Positions 11,587 to 20,733 of a DNA stretch of 64,000 nucleotides are shown here, in pieces. This DNA comes from Agelas oroides (taxonomy: Eukaryota > Porifera > Demospongiae > Agelasida > Agelasidae). Within the stretch, counting starts at the first letter, position 1, and each line of letters opens with the position of its first letter. Under the pieces are notes generated by a model that saw only the letters and a list, made by a program, of their open reading frames with translations, did no database searches and was not told the origin of the DNA. The position numbers and the translations under genes are program-made. Location: the NCBI GenBank assembly GCA_949130485.1, contig OX422184.1, positions 17,484,324 through 17,548,323 of the forward strand. The letters are read 5' to 3'.

Positions 11587-12857
11587 TTAGGCCAGCGGTC
11601 CAATAACAATAGACAGATACAGGAAGTTCACGTAGAGCTACATTCCAGTGTGTAATTAACGCAATGAATACTTCCTGACTTTTCTACAAGCTAGCTCCAG
11701 CTAGCAATGGCAGAAACGAACTGGACTTGGGTCAGTGTGCGTAGAGGCACCTCTCTGCTGTTCACAAATCCACTTTGTATCCCGGTTTGAGAATGCCTTC
11801 CAGCGTTGTGGCCGTTTTTCGCGACCTCGTCGCGGGGCGAGACTCGCGATATGTTGCCGCATATTTTAGTACATTTTTTTTTTACTACCCGAACCCTGGC
11901 GATATATGTATGTACGGATAGCCCATGGATAGCTCTACAAAATATATGTAAAAATCAAAAGGTTCCGCTCGGGCAGTTAGCGGGTACAGGCTCAAAGTTG
12001 GGCTGAAATATTATGCTGCGGTTTACATAATTGGCATGTTTACTGGTGCGTTCTAACTGGGAATGCTGTACAGAGAGATGCACTGGCCACTGTGAAGGGT
12101 GAAATGAAAGGTAAAGTGATTGAGTACCAAGAGTAAAGTAACTGACTTGGCTTGTATGCATTCAGGGCCCCTATTTTGGAAGATAGGCTATGTGATAGCT
12201 GATAGTTAAGCTCAGCTAGCACCCATTAACGCTTCATACATGCTGGGTGGGATAAACAATCAGTAGTAGCAACCTTAGCATCTGCTGTGCCATAAGAAAT
12301 GGTACTGCAGATCCTGGCTGGGGCACACAGAGCCATTGCTATTTGCCAGCCCTGCACACCCCTCTTTTCAAAGTTTAGGAAATAGCAATTTTGCAATCTA
12401 ACCCAGTAAGCAGCAGGGCAGTATCAGAGTGAGCTCAAAACAGTTAGGCAGAGTGCATTATACACTCCAGGTTGCCTGTTGCAGGTGTGCACTACATGCA
12501 TGCTGGAGACCAGGGCCAGCGTTCGTATTGGAGTGGTCCTCCGATGGGTGCAACCAATGTCAGTGATTTGTTAGATGAGAGTGGGCACTGCTACTGACAT
12601 GGAGAAATTCTTTGAAGTTCTCTTCAGTAGCTGTTCACTTGCTGGCCCTGGGACAATCTGGGATTTGACTTTTTGGCTCCTCCACCTAAAGATGCTAAGG
12701 CACTAACACAAGTCACTGTCATTGACACTCTCCTTGTCATCTTCCTCCTGCTCTCCCCTATCACTCCTCTTGCTCTTCTGTAGCACTAAAATCCTCTTCT
12801 ATAGTCTTCCCTGACAGTGTTATCCTCCTGCACATCCTTTCAGAACTAGTTGTCATA

Positions 12858-12962
12858 TACTGGGTGTTCTTGCAATTACAGCATGAGCATCTTGGACCAC
12901 AGTGCCTTCCGTCCTAACACAGGAGCAGTGCTTGTTATTGCAACCTTCACATGCACCTTTTG
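12858..12962 (-). pseudogene. Fragment of a cysteine-rich CXC (TSO1/tesmin-like) domain
   Basis: Inside the loop of the palindromic element the minus strand reads KGACEGCNNKHCSCVRTEG. After a frameshift it continues HCGPRCSCCNCKNTQ and an acidic tail (KTIEEDFSATEEQEE). The spacing C-x2-C-x4-C-x-C followed by C-x3-C-x-C-x2-C resembles half of a CXC domain, a zinc-binding fold found in DNA-binding proteins and in some transposon proteins. It is probably the last visible piece of a protein carried by the element. The identification rests on cysteine spacing only. Confidence 0.4.
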
Positions 12963-13208
12963 AGTAAATGGTGAACACAATCTCTGATTTGCTCCATGGT
13001 TTCGTTTGAATCCCAGTCAATTTCTATGAAGTGTAGCTATATCCGTTATTTTAGTCATAACTAGCAACGGCTCCACTTGACCCAGCCCAGGATCTGCAGT
13101 ATCATTTCTTATGGCATAGCAGATGCTAAGGTTGCTACTCACTGATTGTTTGTCCCACCCAGCATGTGTGAAACATTGATGGGTGCTAGCTGAGATTAAC
13201 TATCAGCT

Positions 13209-13441
13209 GCTTACAACTCTTGCCTCATGCTGGAATAGAGTTTGAGATGAACCGGGTGTGCGACTGAGGCATTTCAGTACCACCTGTACAGTTACATATA
13301 GAGGATTATGAGGGCTGGTGGTTGTCCAGTTGTCATAGCTCAGTAGCAGAGCACTGGTTGCAAAAGCCGGGTGGCCTGGGTTCGGTTCTCAGCAACTGGC
13401 GGCCTTTTCACTTCCCTCTATTTCGCCTCAAGAACATCAAA
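13209..13441 (+). mobile_element. tRNA-derived SINE
   Basis: Insertion in the right arm of the palindrome, flanked by TATCAGCT on both sides (13201-13208 and 13442-13449). Contains a tRNA-like head with A box TAGCTCAGTAG at 13337 and a degenerate B box GGTTCGGTTCT, then CTTCCCTCTATTTCGCCTCA. The same sequence, better preserved, is present twice at 31535-31980. Confidence 0.75.
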
Positions 13442-13747
13442 TATCAGCTATCAGCTATCACATAGTCTGTCTTTCAACTTGGGGGCCCTGAATGCATACA
13501 AGCCAAGTCAGTTACTTTACTCTTGGTACTCAAATCACTTTACCTTTCATTTCACACTTCACAGTGGCCAGTGCATCTCTCTGTACAGCATTCCCAGTTA
13601 GAACGCACCAGTAAACATGCCAATTATGTAAACCGCAGCATAATATTTCAGCCCAACTTTGAGCCCGTGTACCCGCTAACTGCCCGAGCGGAACCTTTTG
13701 ATTTTTACATATTTTGTAGAGCTATCCATGGGCTATCCGTACATATA

Positions 13748-15397
13748 CAAGCCTTAAAAACATTAAAAATGTAAAAAGATGTAGGGATGGCATGCCAAAA
13801 AGTATGCAAACAAGGTAGGGATGATGCATGAAAGCAAAGGTCTACATATTGGCAAAGCCTCATCCCTACATCTTTTTCACACTGCAGTTAGACAGTGCAT
13901 GGGTATAGTCTTTACTGGCAGTTCATGGCTGTAGCCTCGTTCTCAGGCCATGCAAGCACTTCCTAGCTTCTCCCACATGGCCTGGGAACGAGACTACAAG
14001 TTCACCAACCTTTACTGCTGTAGCCTCGTTCTCAGGCCACTTCCTAATATGAGCGTATAGATATGTGTGCCTTGTAGGTGGCTACCAAGGTTAGTAGTTT
14101 TATTGCCAACATATATAACTTGTAGTGACAGTGGTACCCTTGTTATATGCCTCTGGTATAACCTAGACAGTGAACTCGAGTGGGCTGCAGACTGGTCATA
14201 GTAATCAAACTCAAGCACTCATGCACAGCATTAATAACTGCCTGGATGGGTGCAGATTCGGCTCTCAAGCACGCTGTCTAACAGCAGTGTGAAAAAGATG
14301 TAGGGATGGGGCATTGCCAATATGTAGACCTTTGCTTTCATGCATCATCCCTACCTTGTTTGCATACTTTTTGGCATGCCATCCCTACATCTTTTTACAT
14401 TTTTAATGTTTTTTAAGTCTTGTTTCTGTACTTTTTTTGATGTTAATCTCAGTTACGGTTAGACCTAAGCCTAAGAAGAATATTTCAAGTGTAACCACAA
14501 CACCAGAACTTGAAGCGGCGTTGACAGTTTAGTAGTGATTCCAGTGTGATATCTGCCCTCCCTGGAGAAAAGTGTAATAATTATGTGCAATATAGCCAGC
14601 TAGAACCCGATGAAGGGCCAACCACTCTCCGTACCAAACTTTGTGAAACCAATTTCATGATTCAGTTTTCAATCACATGACGACTGACCAGCTGCAGCAC
14701 AGAAAACTATCATACTGACAACTGACCATCCTAGCTTTACAGTTCACTAAAGCTGTGAGTAGGCTATTTTTAGTGTAGCTACAAGTAGACAGCTGAATGC
14801 AGCGCCTTACCTACGTGGTGTTCATAAGCCTTGCCCAATGCCGCGGGGGAAAAAGACCGTGCCAGTCACGCCCGCTCGCTTGTGTACTCTCGCTTCCAGA
14901 CCAATGACCGTGGTCTTCGGTCTGGGAACGAGACTTCGTGTGCGCATGCGTACAAAATTAGAAAATGGCGTCCTAAGCAACGGACAGCAGCCTCAGAGTG
15001 TTGTAAATGGCTTTTGTTGACCAGGGTGAATTTGAAGCTATGAAGACGCTGAGTGGTCGTAGAGCTCTGCGCTGTGATAAGCATCAATTTTGTGCTAAAA
15101 TGACGGTGAGTACTTAAACCGTTTGCGAGATATCGTTATTGAACGTAGTGGTCTTAACAAGAATAAGAAAAATGGCACTTTTGCTACCGCACACTTTTGC
15201 GTTTAGCTGTCTTCCGCGTGGCTTTTGGCCACTTATATGAGTCTTGCTGATCACGAAGGCACTCAAAGAGGAAGCCTGGGTACTTAAATAAGCTTTTAGC
15301 GTGTTTGTGGTGAAGTTATACGGCCGTTTTGCTTAAGTATTGTATATATTGCGCGTCGGCGCTATCCCTACATAGAGAGTCTACCGACTCTCTGATA
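13748..15397 (+). mobile_element. 1.65-kb element with GATGTAGGGATGG repeats (copy 1)
   Basis: Inserted in the right palindrome arm between ATATA and ATATATCG. One end starts CAAGCCTTAAAAACATTAAA; the other ends in a perfect hairpin AGAGAGTC-GGT-AGACTCTCT-like (15375-15396). Two inverted 130-bp arms (13770-13893 and 14288-14420), each bounded by GATGTAGGGATG and its complement, form a fold-back in its first half. The second half holds a short exon with splice donor at 15007-15105. An inverted copy lies at 32572-34183 and a 3' fragment at 30512-30893. Confidence 0.8.
15007..15105 (+). CDS. Exon-like 33-codon ORF with splice donor inside element copy 1
   Basis: ATG at 15007 opens MAFVDQGEFEAMKTLSG and stays open for exactly 33 codons to a consensus donor ACG|GTGAGT at 15106. 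The inverted copy at 32962-32864 has the same start, length and donor position despite about a dozen amino-acid differences. Conservation of start, frame and donor in two diverged copies supports a real first exon, either of the element's own protein or of a captured host gene. The remaining exons are not in the window and I do not recognise the protein. Confidence 0.5.
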
Positions 15398-15983
15398 TAT
15401 CGCCAGGGTTCGGGTAGTCAAAAAAAAATTTACTAAAATATGCGGCAACATATCACGAGTCTCGCCCCGCGACGAGGTCGCGAAAAACGGCCACAACGCT
15501 GGAAGGCATTCTCAAACCGGGATACAAAGTGGATTTGTGAACAGCAGAGAGGTGCCTCTACGCACACTGACCCAAGTCCAGTTCGTTTCTGCCATTGCTA
15601 GCTGGAGCTAGCTTGTAGAAAAGTCAGGAAGTATTCATTGCGTTAATTACACACTGGAATGTAGCTCTACGTGCACTTCCTGTATCTGAATGAAATGGAC
15701 CGCTGGCCTAACGACTGGTGGGAGGATAATTGACTTGATGTGTTACATCACTCATCAGTCATGGCCGTCGGAAGCGGGGCGGCTGGGGCGGCCTTGGCCG
15801 CCCCACTTTTTCCGTAAGCCTTTGAACTTTGAACCTTAATAATTTCAACGATGAATGGCTGATCGCCGACAGCACCAAAAACTGGTGAAAATCCACACCA
15901 TCTAGCCTTCTTCTTTAAAACGAAAAATTTGATAATTCGGTGATGATCGACCAAGCGCTCGTTTCAGCGCAAATGGTTTGAGC

Positions 15984-16014
15984 ATAGATAGTAGAGTGTC
16001 ACTCTACTATCTAT
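15984..16014. mobile_element. 31-bp perfect palindrome flanked by a 9-bp direct repeat
   Basis: Two 15-base arms (ATAGATAGTAGAGTG and its exact complement) around a single T, flanked on both sides by GGTTTGAGC (15975-15983 and 16015-16023). It looks like an insertion consisting of terminal inverted repeats only. The half-sequence AGCATAGATAGTAGAGT also occurs at 10668 and 35698 without a partner. Confidence 0.75.
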
Positions 16015-16113
16015 GGTTTGAGCAAGACCTTCTTTCCGTGTGTAGTTGCTTACCGGCTGCAGTCCGCTCGTTGCTTAGAGCAGACATTTGGAACAGACTA
16101 CTCGTGATGCCGG

Positions 16114-17563
16114 TGTCACAGGAAATCCGATCCGGGCCTATACCGATCCGGGCGGATCGGATCCGCTAGCGGAATCAATCTGTCGGATCGGATCCGCTAG
16201 CGAATCCGATCCACCCCCGGATCAATTTTACTAGCGGATTCGATCCTTCGCCGCGGAAACGATCCGTCTTTGGTGCAAGTGTACCGTCAAGAAGAATCAC
16301 TAGCTGTCAGAATGATGTATAAATTTTCCACACTTTTAGAACATTTTACATTATTCAGAACTTCGGCGACTCATGGAAATCGACTACCAGACGATCTACT
16401 ACTATCTCCACTGCGGGAATTATCCACCAGGAAGCAGTGTAAACCAGAAGCGAGCAACGCGGAACAAAGCGAAGAAGTTTGTTATCAAGGATGGCGTTTT
16501 ACACTACATATCCAAGGATGGACTCAGGCAGTGGATTACAGAGGAATATCAGCAGCGGAAAATAATCCAGGCCTGCCATGCAGACAAGCTGGGAGGGCAC
16601 TTCGGAAGGGACAAAACCCGCCAGAAGATTGCATCAAGGTTTGCTAACATTGCTATTACAAATGGTTTTCTAACACTCTTAACGGATGAATTGCTAACAC
16701 TGTTACCATAGATATTTTACTTCCTTTCCAAAGGAAATGTTACAGAGAGTTCTTTCCGCCCCTCATACAGGTACTACTGGAGCAACATGACTACAGCCAT
16801 TGACTCGTATGTCCAGACATGTGATACATGTCAACGGGTCAACAAGAAGCTGGATAAACCAGTTGCCACACATCTCTGTTGACAGTCCTTGGCATCGAAT
16901 TGGAATAGACCTCATAGGCCCACTCCCTCGCACTGTTTTAGGGAACATATACATCATAACATGCACAGATTTTTTCACGAAATGGCCAGAGGCTAGCGCT
17001 ATAGCTGACAAAGCTGCGTTGACAGTTGCAAGTTTCCTGTTCAAGCTGATCACCAGACATGGTAGTCCAGTCATCATTCAGTCTGACCAGGGAAGGGAAT
17101 TCGTCGGTGACATGATTGCATGTGACAAGTGTGGGGACTGGTACCACATGGAGTGTGTAGGACTTAAAGACCACCACCCAAGCAGGAGCAATGGAATTGT
17201 AACAAGTGTTCTGTATAGTCTTGTAGTAACTCGGGTAAAATTGTAACCATGTATTTGTTTTAGACCAAACTGTAATTTTATTTGATGCATATTCGTTATA
17301 CCCTTTTCAACGGTTAGTCAAGTCACAATCATGCTGTCATGCATGGGATACTCTGAACAGAGGTATTGTAGACTCGTAATCTACATAATATCTATATGTC
17401 AGGTCCGCATTAATACACCTTAGTTCACTCTGAGAAGTCGACAGTGGGAGCCCCATGACACTGTTGATACCCCGGATCGAATCCGCTGAGGTAGGATCGA
17501 AATCGCTAGCATATCTGATCCGGCCCGGATCGGATTTTCGGGGGGATCGGATCCGCTGTGACA
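16114..17563 (+). mobile_element. Ginger-type DNA transposon with CCGG target duplication
   Basis: TIRs TGTCACAG... / ...CTGTGACA continue into GATCCGATCC-rich subterminal repeats on both sides. The element is bounded by CCGG at 16110-16113 and 17564-17567. Deleting the element and one CCGG rejoins ATGCCGGCTACCAATGCT, the hAT motif MPATNA, so the boundaries are certain. It contains a broken gypsy-like integrase with a PHD finger, a combination known from Ginger elements. A second copy begins at 63437 in reverse orientation. Confidence 0.88.
16373..17228 (+). pseudogene. Integrase with PHD finger of the Ginger element (internally deleted)
   Basis: Exon 1 ends at 16638 (donor GTTTGC); the acceptor CTCATACAG at 16770 restores IASR-YYWSNM in phase. 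H2C2 zinc region: CHADKLGGHFGRDKT, then YYWSNM and CDTCQRVNKK. Frameshift near 16862 precedes the catalytic core SVDSPWHRIGIDLIGPLP and SDQGREF (first two acidic residues of DDE). The core then jumps after REFVGD into a PHD finger (CDKCGDWYHMECVGL, and one frame off WNCNKCSV followed by stop). The third catalytic residue and the region between core and PHD are deleted, so the enzyme is dead. Proteins of this class integrate DNA ends in the nucleus; the PHD finger may read histone tails, which is inference. Confidence 0.85.
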
Positions 17564-17705
17564 CCGGCTACCAATGCTGCGAGGTGAGTTCGTTCAGTGC
17601 TGCCCGACGTATCAAGACGCTCAACGATGTCTCGGCAGCGTCTGAACCATTTGATGCTCTTGCACGTCGATAAAGGCGCACCGACGGCCTCGATTAACTT
17701 GGATT
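17564..17705 (+). pseudogene. hAT transposase C-terminal dimerisation domain
   Basis: Joined across the Ginger insertion, the segment 16050-16113 plus 17564-17705 reads ADIWNRLLVMPATNAA, then after a small indel FSAARRIKTLN and, in another frame, TMSRQRLNHLMLLHV. That is the conserved C-terminal hAT signature (PATNA-SER-FS, RRIKT, MSQ-RLN-L-LHV). Two frameshifts and the nested insertion make it non-functional. Confidence 0.8.
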
Positions 17706-18182
17706 GTATTGTATTGCTGAAATAACACTATGCAGTTCATTTCCATGTTTGTTTGTTTGCAAATTCATGCTATCGGTATAGACAATTTAACACTGAGCGA
17801 GCTAGCTGTGTGTTCCATTTTGGTCCGCACTGAGATAGAGATATTCCATGAATTTCATTTTAGCGAGATGCTTTGAGAGCTTCTTGATAGCTGAAAAAAA
17901 GTGTAAAATTTGTAACCAATGGCCGCCCCACCCTGAAAGCTTCCAACGGCCCTGTCAGTGACATAATATCCTGTATCAGCTTGCTCAAGCTCGCCCCCAC
18001 AATGATCTACATTTTCTAGTAATGTTACATGTAGTACTCCTGTGGCCTTTTGCACATTCAACTGGTGAATTTGAAATTGGCATTTCTGTTACCAGATAGA
18101 AGTGTCAACAATGTTTTAACAAGGTCACAGTACAATACTACACTGTACAGGTAATAGTTCATTAATTGCTATTCATTTTATA
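17706..18182. other. Gene-free stretch
   Basis: Right end of the hAT relic up to about 17955, then 3' flank of the secreted gene. The motif GCTTGCTCAAGCTCGCCCCCACAAT at 17980 (only its core is diagnostic) recurs near 42300, 54365 and 56285 and probably marks the end of another small element. Confidence 0.35.
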
Positions 18183-18938
18183 TCAGTTAAAACTAAGGAC
18201 GTTGGGTGGAAAGGTAGCAAGAGCATTCCCGGCCCGACGAAGAATGCTAGTCCCGTTTTCAGTACCCCGTTCTGTTTGAAAGAATCCTTGTATAGCACCT
18301 TGACCCAGTGTTGGATGGGACAACTCGTAGAACAAGACAAACAGTCCAATTTGCACTCCTTCATTTGGTATTGGAGTCCTCCGTTGAATCACAACTGGGT
18401 CACGACCAGGAATTGAAATAGAAAGATAATCACATGACAGAACTCTACCACTAGTGACTTGAATTCCTTCTTCACCATATGTTCCCCTCAGTGTCTGCTG
18501 TCCATTAAAAGTGACTAAATATCCACCAATAGCTACAACAAAACATCTGGACCGAGTGTTTCCAGTTAGGAGCCAGCGGTTGAAGGTTGCAAATGTACCA
18601 TTGGGTCGCCTATGTGGTTGCATGGTGGCATTTTGGAAGAAGCGTATGCCTAAGTCATTGGGCTCAGACTGAGAGAAGTCCAGACCAAACCTTTCATTGA
18701 AGAATTGAAATGCATTCTGAGTCTCTTGTTCAATCTCAGCATCATCAAATCCTAAAACTTCTCTGAAGAATGTCAGATTGGTATCCACAAGAGTAGCTTG
18801 AAGTACCTCTGGAGTTAACATTCTGTCCCCATGAAAAATAATTTGAGCTTCAGGGTTGAGGGTTGCTAGGCAGGACTGTGCTGCAGGATTGGTGACAAGA
18901 ACACTGAAAACTCCAACTAGCACCCAAATGACCTGCAT
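18183..18938 (-). CDS. Secreted protein of unrecognised family, intact copy 1 (251 aa)
   Basis: Single-exon ORF. The start chosen is the ATG of MQVIWVLVGVFSVLVTN because the same methionine opens all other copies; an in-frame ATG 14 codons upstream is not conserved. Residues 1 to about 20 form a signal peptide with likely cleavage after AAQ-S. The mature chain has two family-wide cysteines (QSC near 23 and RSRCF near 126), three N-glycosylation sequons (NLT, NAT, NGT) and no membrane segment. Motifs: FFREVLGFDDAE, FNERFGLDFSQSEPN, FNRWLLTGNTRSRC, QTLRGTYGEEG, LSHPTLGQG, ending FPPNVLSFN. This copy has an extra cysteine (VLSCDYL). I do not recognise the fold. It is most likely exported; role unknown. 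No frameshift. Confidence 0.85.
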   Translation of the reverse strand: MQVIWVLVGVFSVLVTNPAAQSCLATLNPEAQIIFHGDRMLTPEVLQATLVDTNLTFFREVLGFDDAEIEQETQNAFQFFNERFGLDFSQSEPNDLGIRFFQNATMQPHRRPNGTFATFNRWLLTGNTRSRCFVVAIGGYLVTFNGQQTLRGTYGEEGIQVTSGRVLSCDYLSISIPGRDPVVIQRRTPIPNEGVQIGLFVLFYELSHPTLGQGAIQGFFQTERGTENGTSILRRAGNALATFPPNVLSFN

Positions 18939-19330
18939 GCTTGAATGTAGGACTAAACTTGGATCAGTCAACAATAACACAGTAAGCTAATCTGAACAAA
19001 GCAAATGAAGATCATGGCTGATTGTGATATTTTAAGTTGTTGGAAGACCTACAAATTAAAGACTGACTTCCCCCATTAGGGCTTTGTTTTGGTTTCTGAT
19101 GCAATTGTTATCATGTTGTAGTCCTTATTGACAGTGCGTGGGCAGGGAACCTATAGAACAAAGTGTGGTTCTGGTCAGTGGGCATGCATGCGCAACAGCT
19201 GTCCATTGTCATGATGACTCGTAGTATCATCAAATTTCAACCACTGAGAAAACCACTGGGAGACAGAGAGGCAACATAACGTATCTTGGTTACAGCTTGA
19301 TGGCCTACCTTAGATCTTATCACACAAACA
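18939..19330 (-). promoter_or_regulatory. Conserved upstream block of secreted copy 1
   Basis: Reverse complement of the block found upstream of the other intact copies (CTTCATTTGCTTTGTTCAG, GGTCTTCCAACAACTTAAAA, CCCTGCCCACGCACTGTC, CAGCTGTTTGTGTGATAAG). The TATAGGCAG segment of the other copies is missing here (GTTATTGTTGACTG), so its core promoter may differ. Confidence 0.45.
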
Positions 19331-19446
19331 GCTGTGAACTGTAGGGAATTATAGTTCTTCTAATGGCATGTCTTGTAGCTACCTCCTACCGTGTGAGTTA
19401 GAAGCCTGTTCTTGACTGAAAATATGACCAATGCTCCCATTTATAA

Positions 19447-19502
19447 TATCAAGAGTGCGTCATGACGTCTTTTTATTGAGTCATCATGTGCTCTTGATAT
19501 TA
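19447..19502. repeat. Imperfect hairpin with AATATCAAGAG arms
   Basis: AATATCAAGAGTGCGTCATGAC is answered by GTCATCATGTGCTCTTGATATT 11 bases later; stem about 22 bp with a few mismatches. Possibly a very short inverted-repeat element. Confidence 0.5.
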
Positions 19503-19815
19503 TGTAGAGTGAAGGCACCAGTGCTAGTGTTATGAACAGATTTTGACTGATTTACATGACAAAGCCAAAAAAGGAGTTTTGACCCAGACAGAGCAAGCCT
19601 GGTTGCAGACCATCCTACAGCAAGTAGCTTTGCTACAACACTTCATCAGAACCTAAGTTAGCTAACTGGAGTTACAAGCAGACTCATTCCCAGGCTCCTC
19701 CCCAGTTTTTGTTGCATAACGTATGAGCACTGTGTGACAGGAAAGAGGAGCCTTGTGCTGTAGCAGAGACATCCTGTCTAGTAACCTAGAATGCATACTT
19801 GCGGGTGGCATATAC
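19503..19815 (+). repeat. Dispersed repeat R1 (forward copy)
   Basis: Landmarks: TTTTGACTGATTTACATGAC, GAGCAAGCCTGGTTGCAGAC, CATCCTACAG, CTACAACACTTCATCAGA, GGCTCCTCCCCAG and GCAGAGACATCCTGT. Other copies at 27325-27680 and 36170-36480 (reversed), 51780-52000 (forward) and a fragment at 48490-48600. Confidence 0.75.
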
Positions 19816-20629
19816 CTATACAGTATGGCTTGAGTTATTACTATGACATGGATAATACTTCCCAAACTTTGAACTCAAGTTTCTCAAGTTTCTCAAGTTT
19901 GCCATGTGTGCCAAAAGTACATTCGCAACTAATCCAACACGATCTTATACTCCTGCCTTTCTTTTATAATATCTTCTCTTACTAGGTCTCATAAGCTTTT
20001 CTGGCTGGTTGTGTATACAAGTGCTCAAAAACAAAAGTTTGATTGATTTTTCACAACTGTAAAAGTAACCTTTCTAACTAATAAATCATGCAATGACAAA
20101 TACAGTGGAACCTCCGAACAAAGGACACTTTGGGAACGGGTCTTTTGTCCTTTGTTGGGAGGTTGTCCCTATCTCGGAGGTTCTTGTATAATCCTCAAAT
20201 AATGTTTTAATAATAACATATGGGTAGATAATCAGTAAAATGCATGATTGTGAGCATTATTGAATGTTGAAAAACAGTGGCCATATCATGCGTACATGGA
20301 ACTATGGACACCAGTTCAAGATGAAATGCTGATCCTGAAACGCGCGAACCTACCAACATTGCTACAGAAATGCTGTAGCTGTATTCAGAAGATCAAATGG
20401 TTGGTCATGTTCCTTTCAACTTAGCCCCAAGTATTTCACTGTTCTTGAAAAAGAGACATTAACAAGACATTTGCTAAAGTAGTTGGAGAGAAACAGGGGC
20501 TGCATGGATATGGACTTGAAATCCCATGCATATAGCTATCATCTTTATGGACCCAATTGCAAGCCTTACATAGATAAAATGAAGGAATTGGTGGACTCCT
20601 TCACAGCATCTGGACTTGTATAGGTCCTA
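19816..20629. other. Gene-free stretch with one pogo-like transposon end
   Basis: At 20102 the sequence TACAGTGGAACCTC followed by an inverted pair (GGACACTTTGGGAACG, and the word CCTTTGTTGGGAGG) resembles the end of pogo/Tigger elements. No matching second end was seen. Nothing else recognised. Confidence 0.35.
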
Positions 20630-20733
20630 TAGCCTCGTTCCCAGCCCCCGCCCAGCTTTCCATCGCTTGCATGCAGTACCCCTTTCCTTTCGATTTTTTG
20701 TCCGCGCGCGGGGAGAGCCTAAGAACGAGGCTA
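20630..20733. mobile_element. Short TAGCCTCG-ended element, 9-bp target duplication
   Basis: Starts TAGCCTCGTTCCCAGCC and ends AAGAACGAGGCTA; flanked by TAGGTCCTA (20621-20629) and TAGGCCCTA (20734-20742). Member of a family also at 34205, 41349, 49291 and about 49980. The 9-bp duplication is typical of Mutator-like elements. Confidence 0.7.

Larger units (their letters stand above)
11587..15714. mobile_element. Giant palindromic (fold-back) element with nested insertions
   Basis: The left arm 11587-12330 is repeated in reverse orientation as 13086-13208, 13442-13745 and 15398-15714. The right arm is split by a SINE (13209-13441) and a 1.65-kb element (13748-15397). Removing both restores a roughly 745-bp arm and leaves a loop of about 750 bp (12331-13085). 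Outer ends are TTAGGCCAGCGGTCC and its complement. No clear target duplication was found. Age order is readable: palindrome first, then the two insertions. Confidence 0.85.
15762..17955 (+). mobile_element. hAT-type transposon relic, host of Ginger and palindrome insertions
   Basis: Ends resemble each other in inverted orientation: CATGGCCGTCGGAAGC with GGGGCGGCC on the left and GGCCGCCCC with GCTTCCAACGGCCCTG on the right. The right part encodes a hAT dimerisation-domain C terminus once the nested Ginger element (16114-17563) is ignored. A clear 8-bp target duplication was not found (only TCAGT on both sides). The middle of the transposase is deleted. Confidence 0.65.

Noticed and set aside
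16800-17246. LTR retrotransposon (gypsy) pol gene
   Set aside because: No LTRs, no reverse transcriptase or RNase H nearby; instead short TIRs with CCGG duplication and a PHD finger fit a Ginger DNA transposon.
18183-18364. Secondary frames such as MKECKLDCLSCSTSCPIQHW in all secreted copies
   Set aside because: Cysteine-rich overlapping frames are conserved only because the main frame is conserved; no independent start or stop conservation was evident.
20102-20200. Complete pogo/Tigger element
   Set aside because: Just one TIR-like end is visible; the other end could not be found.
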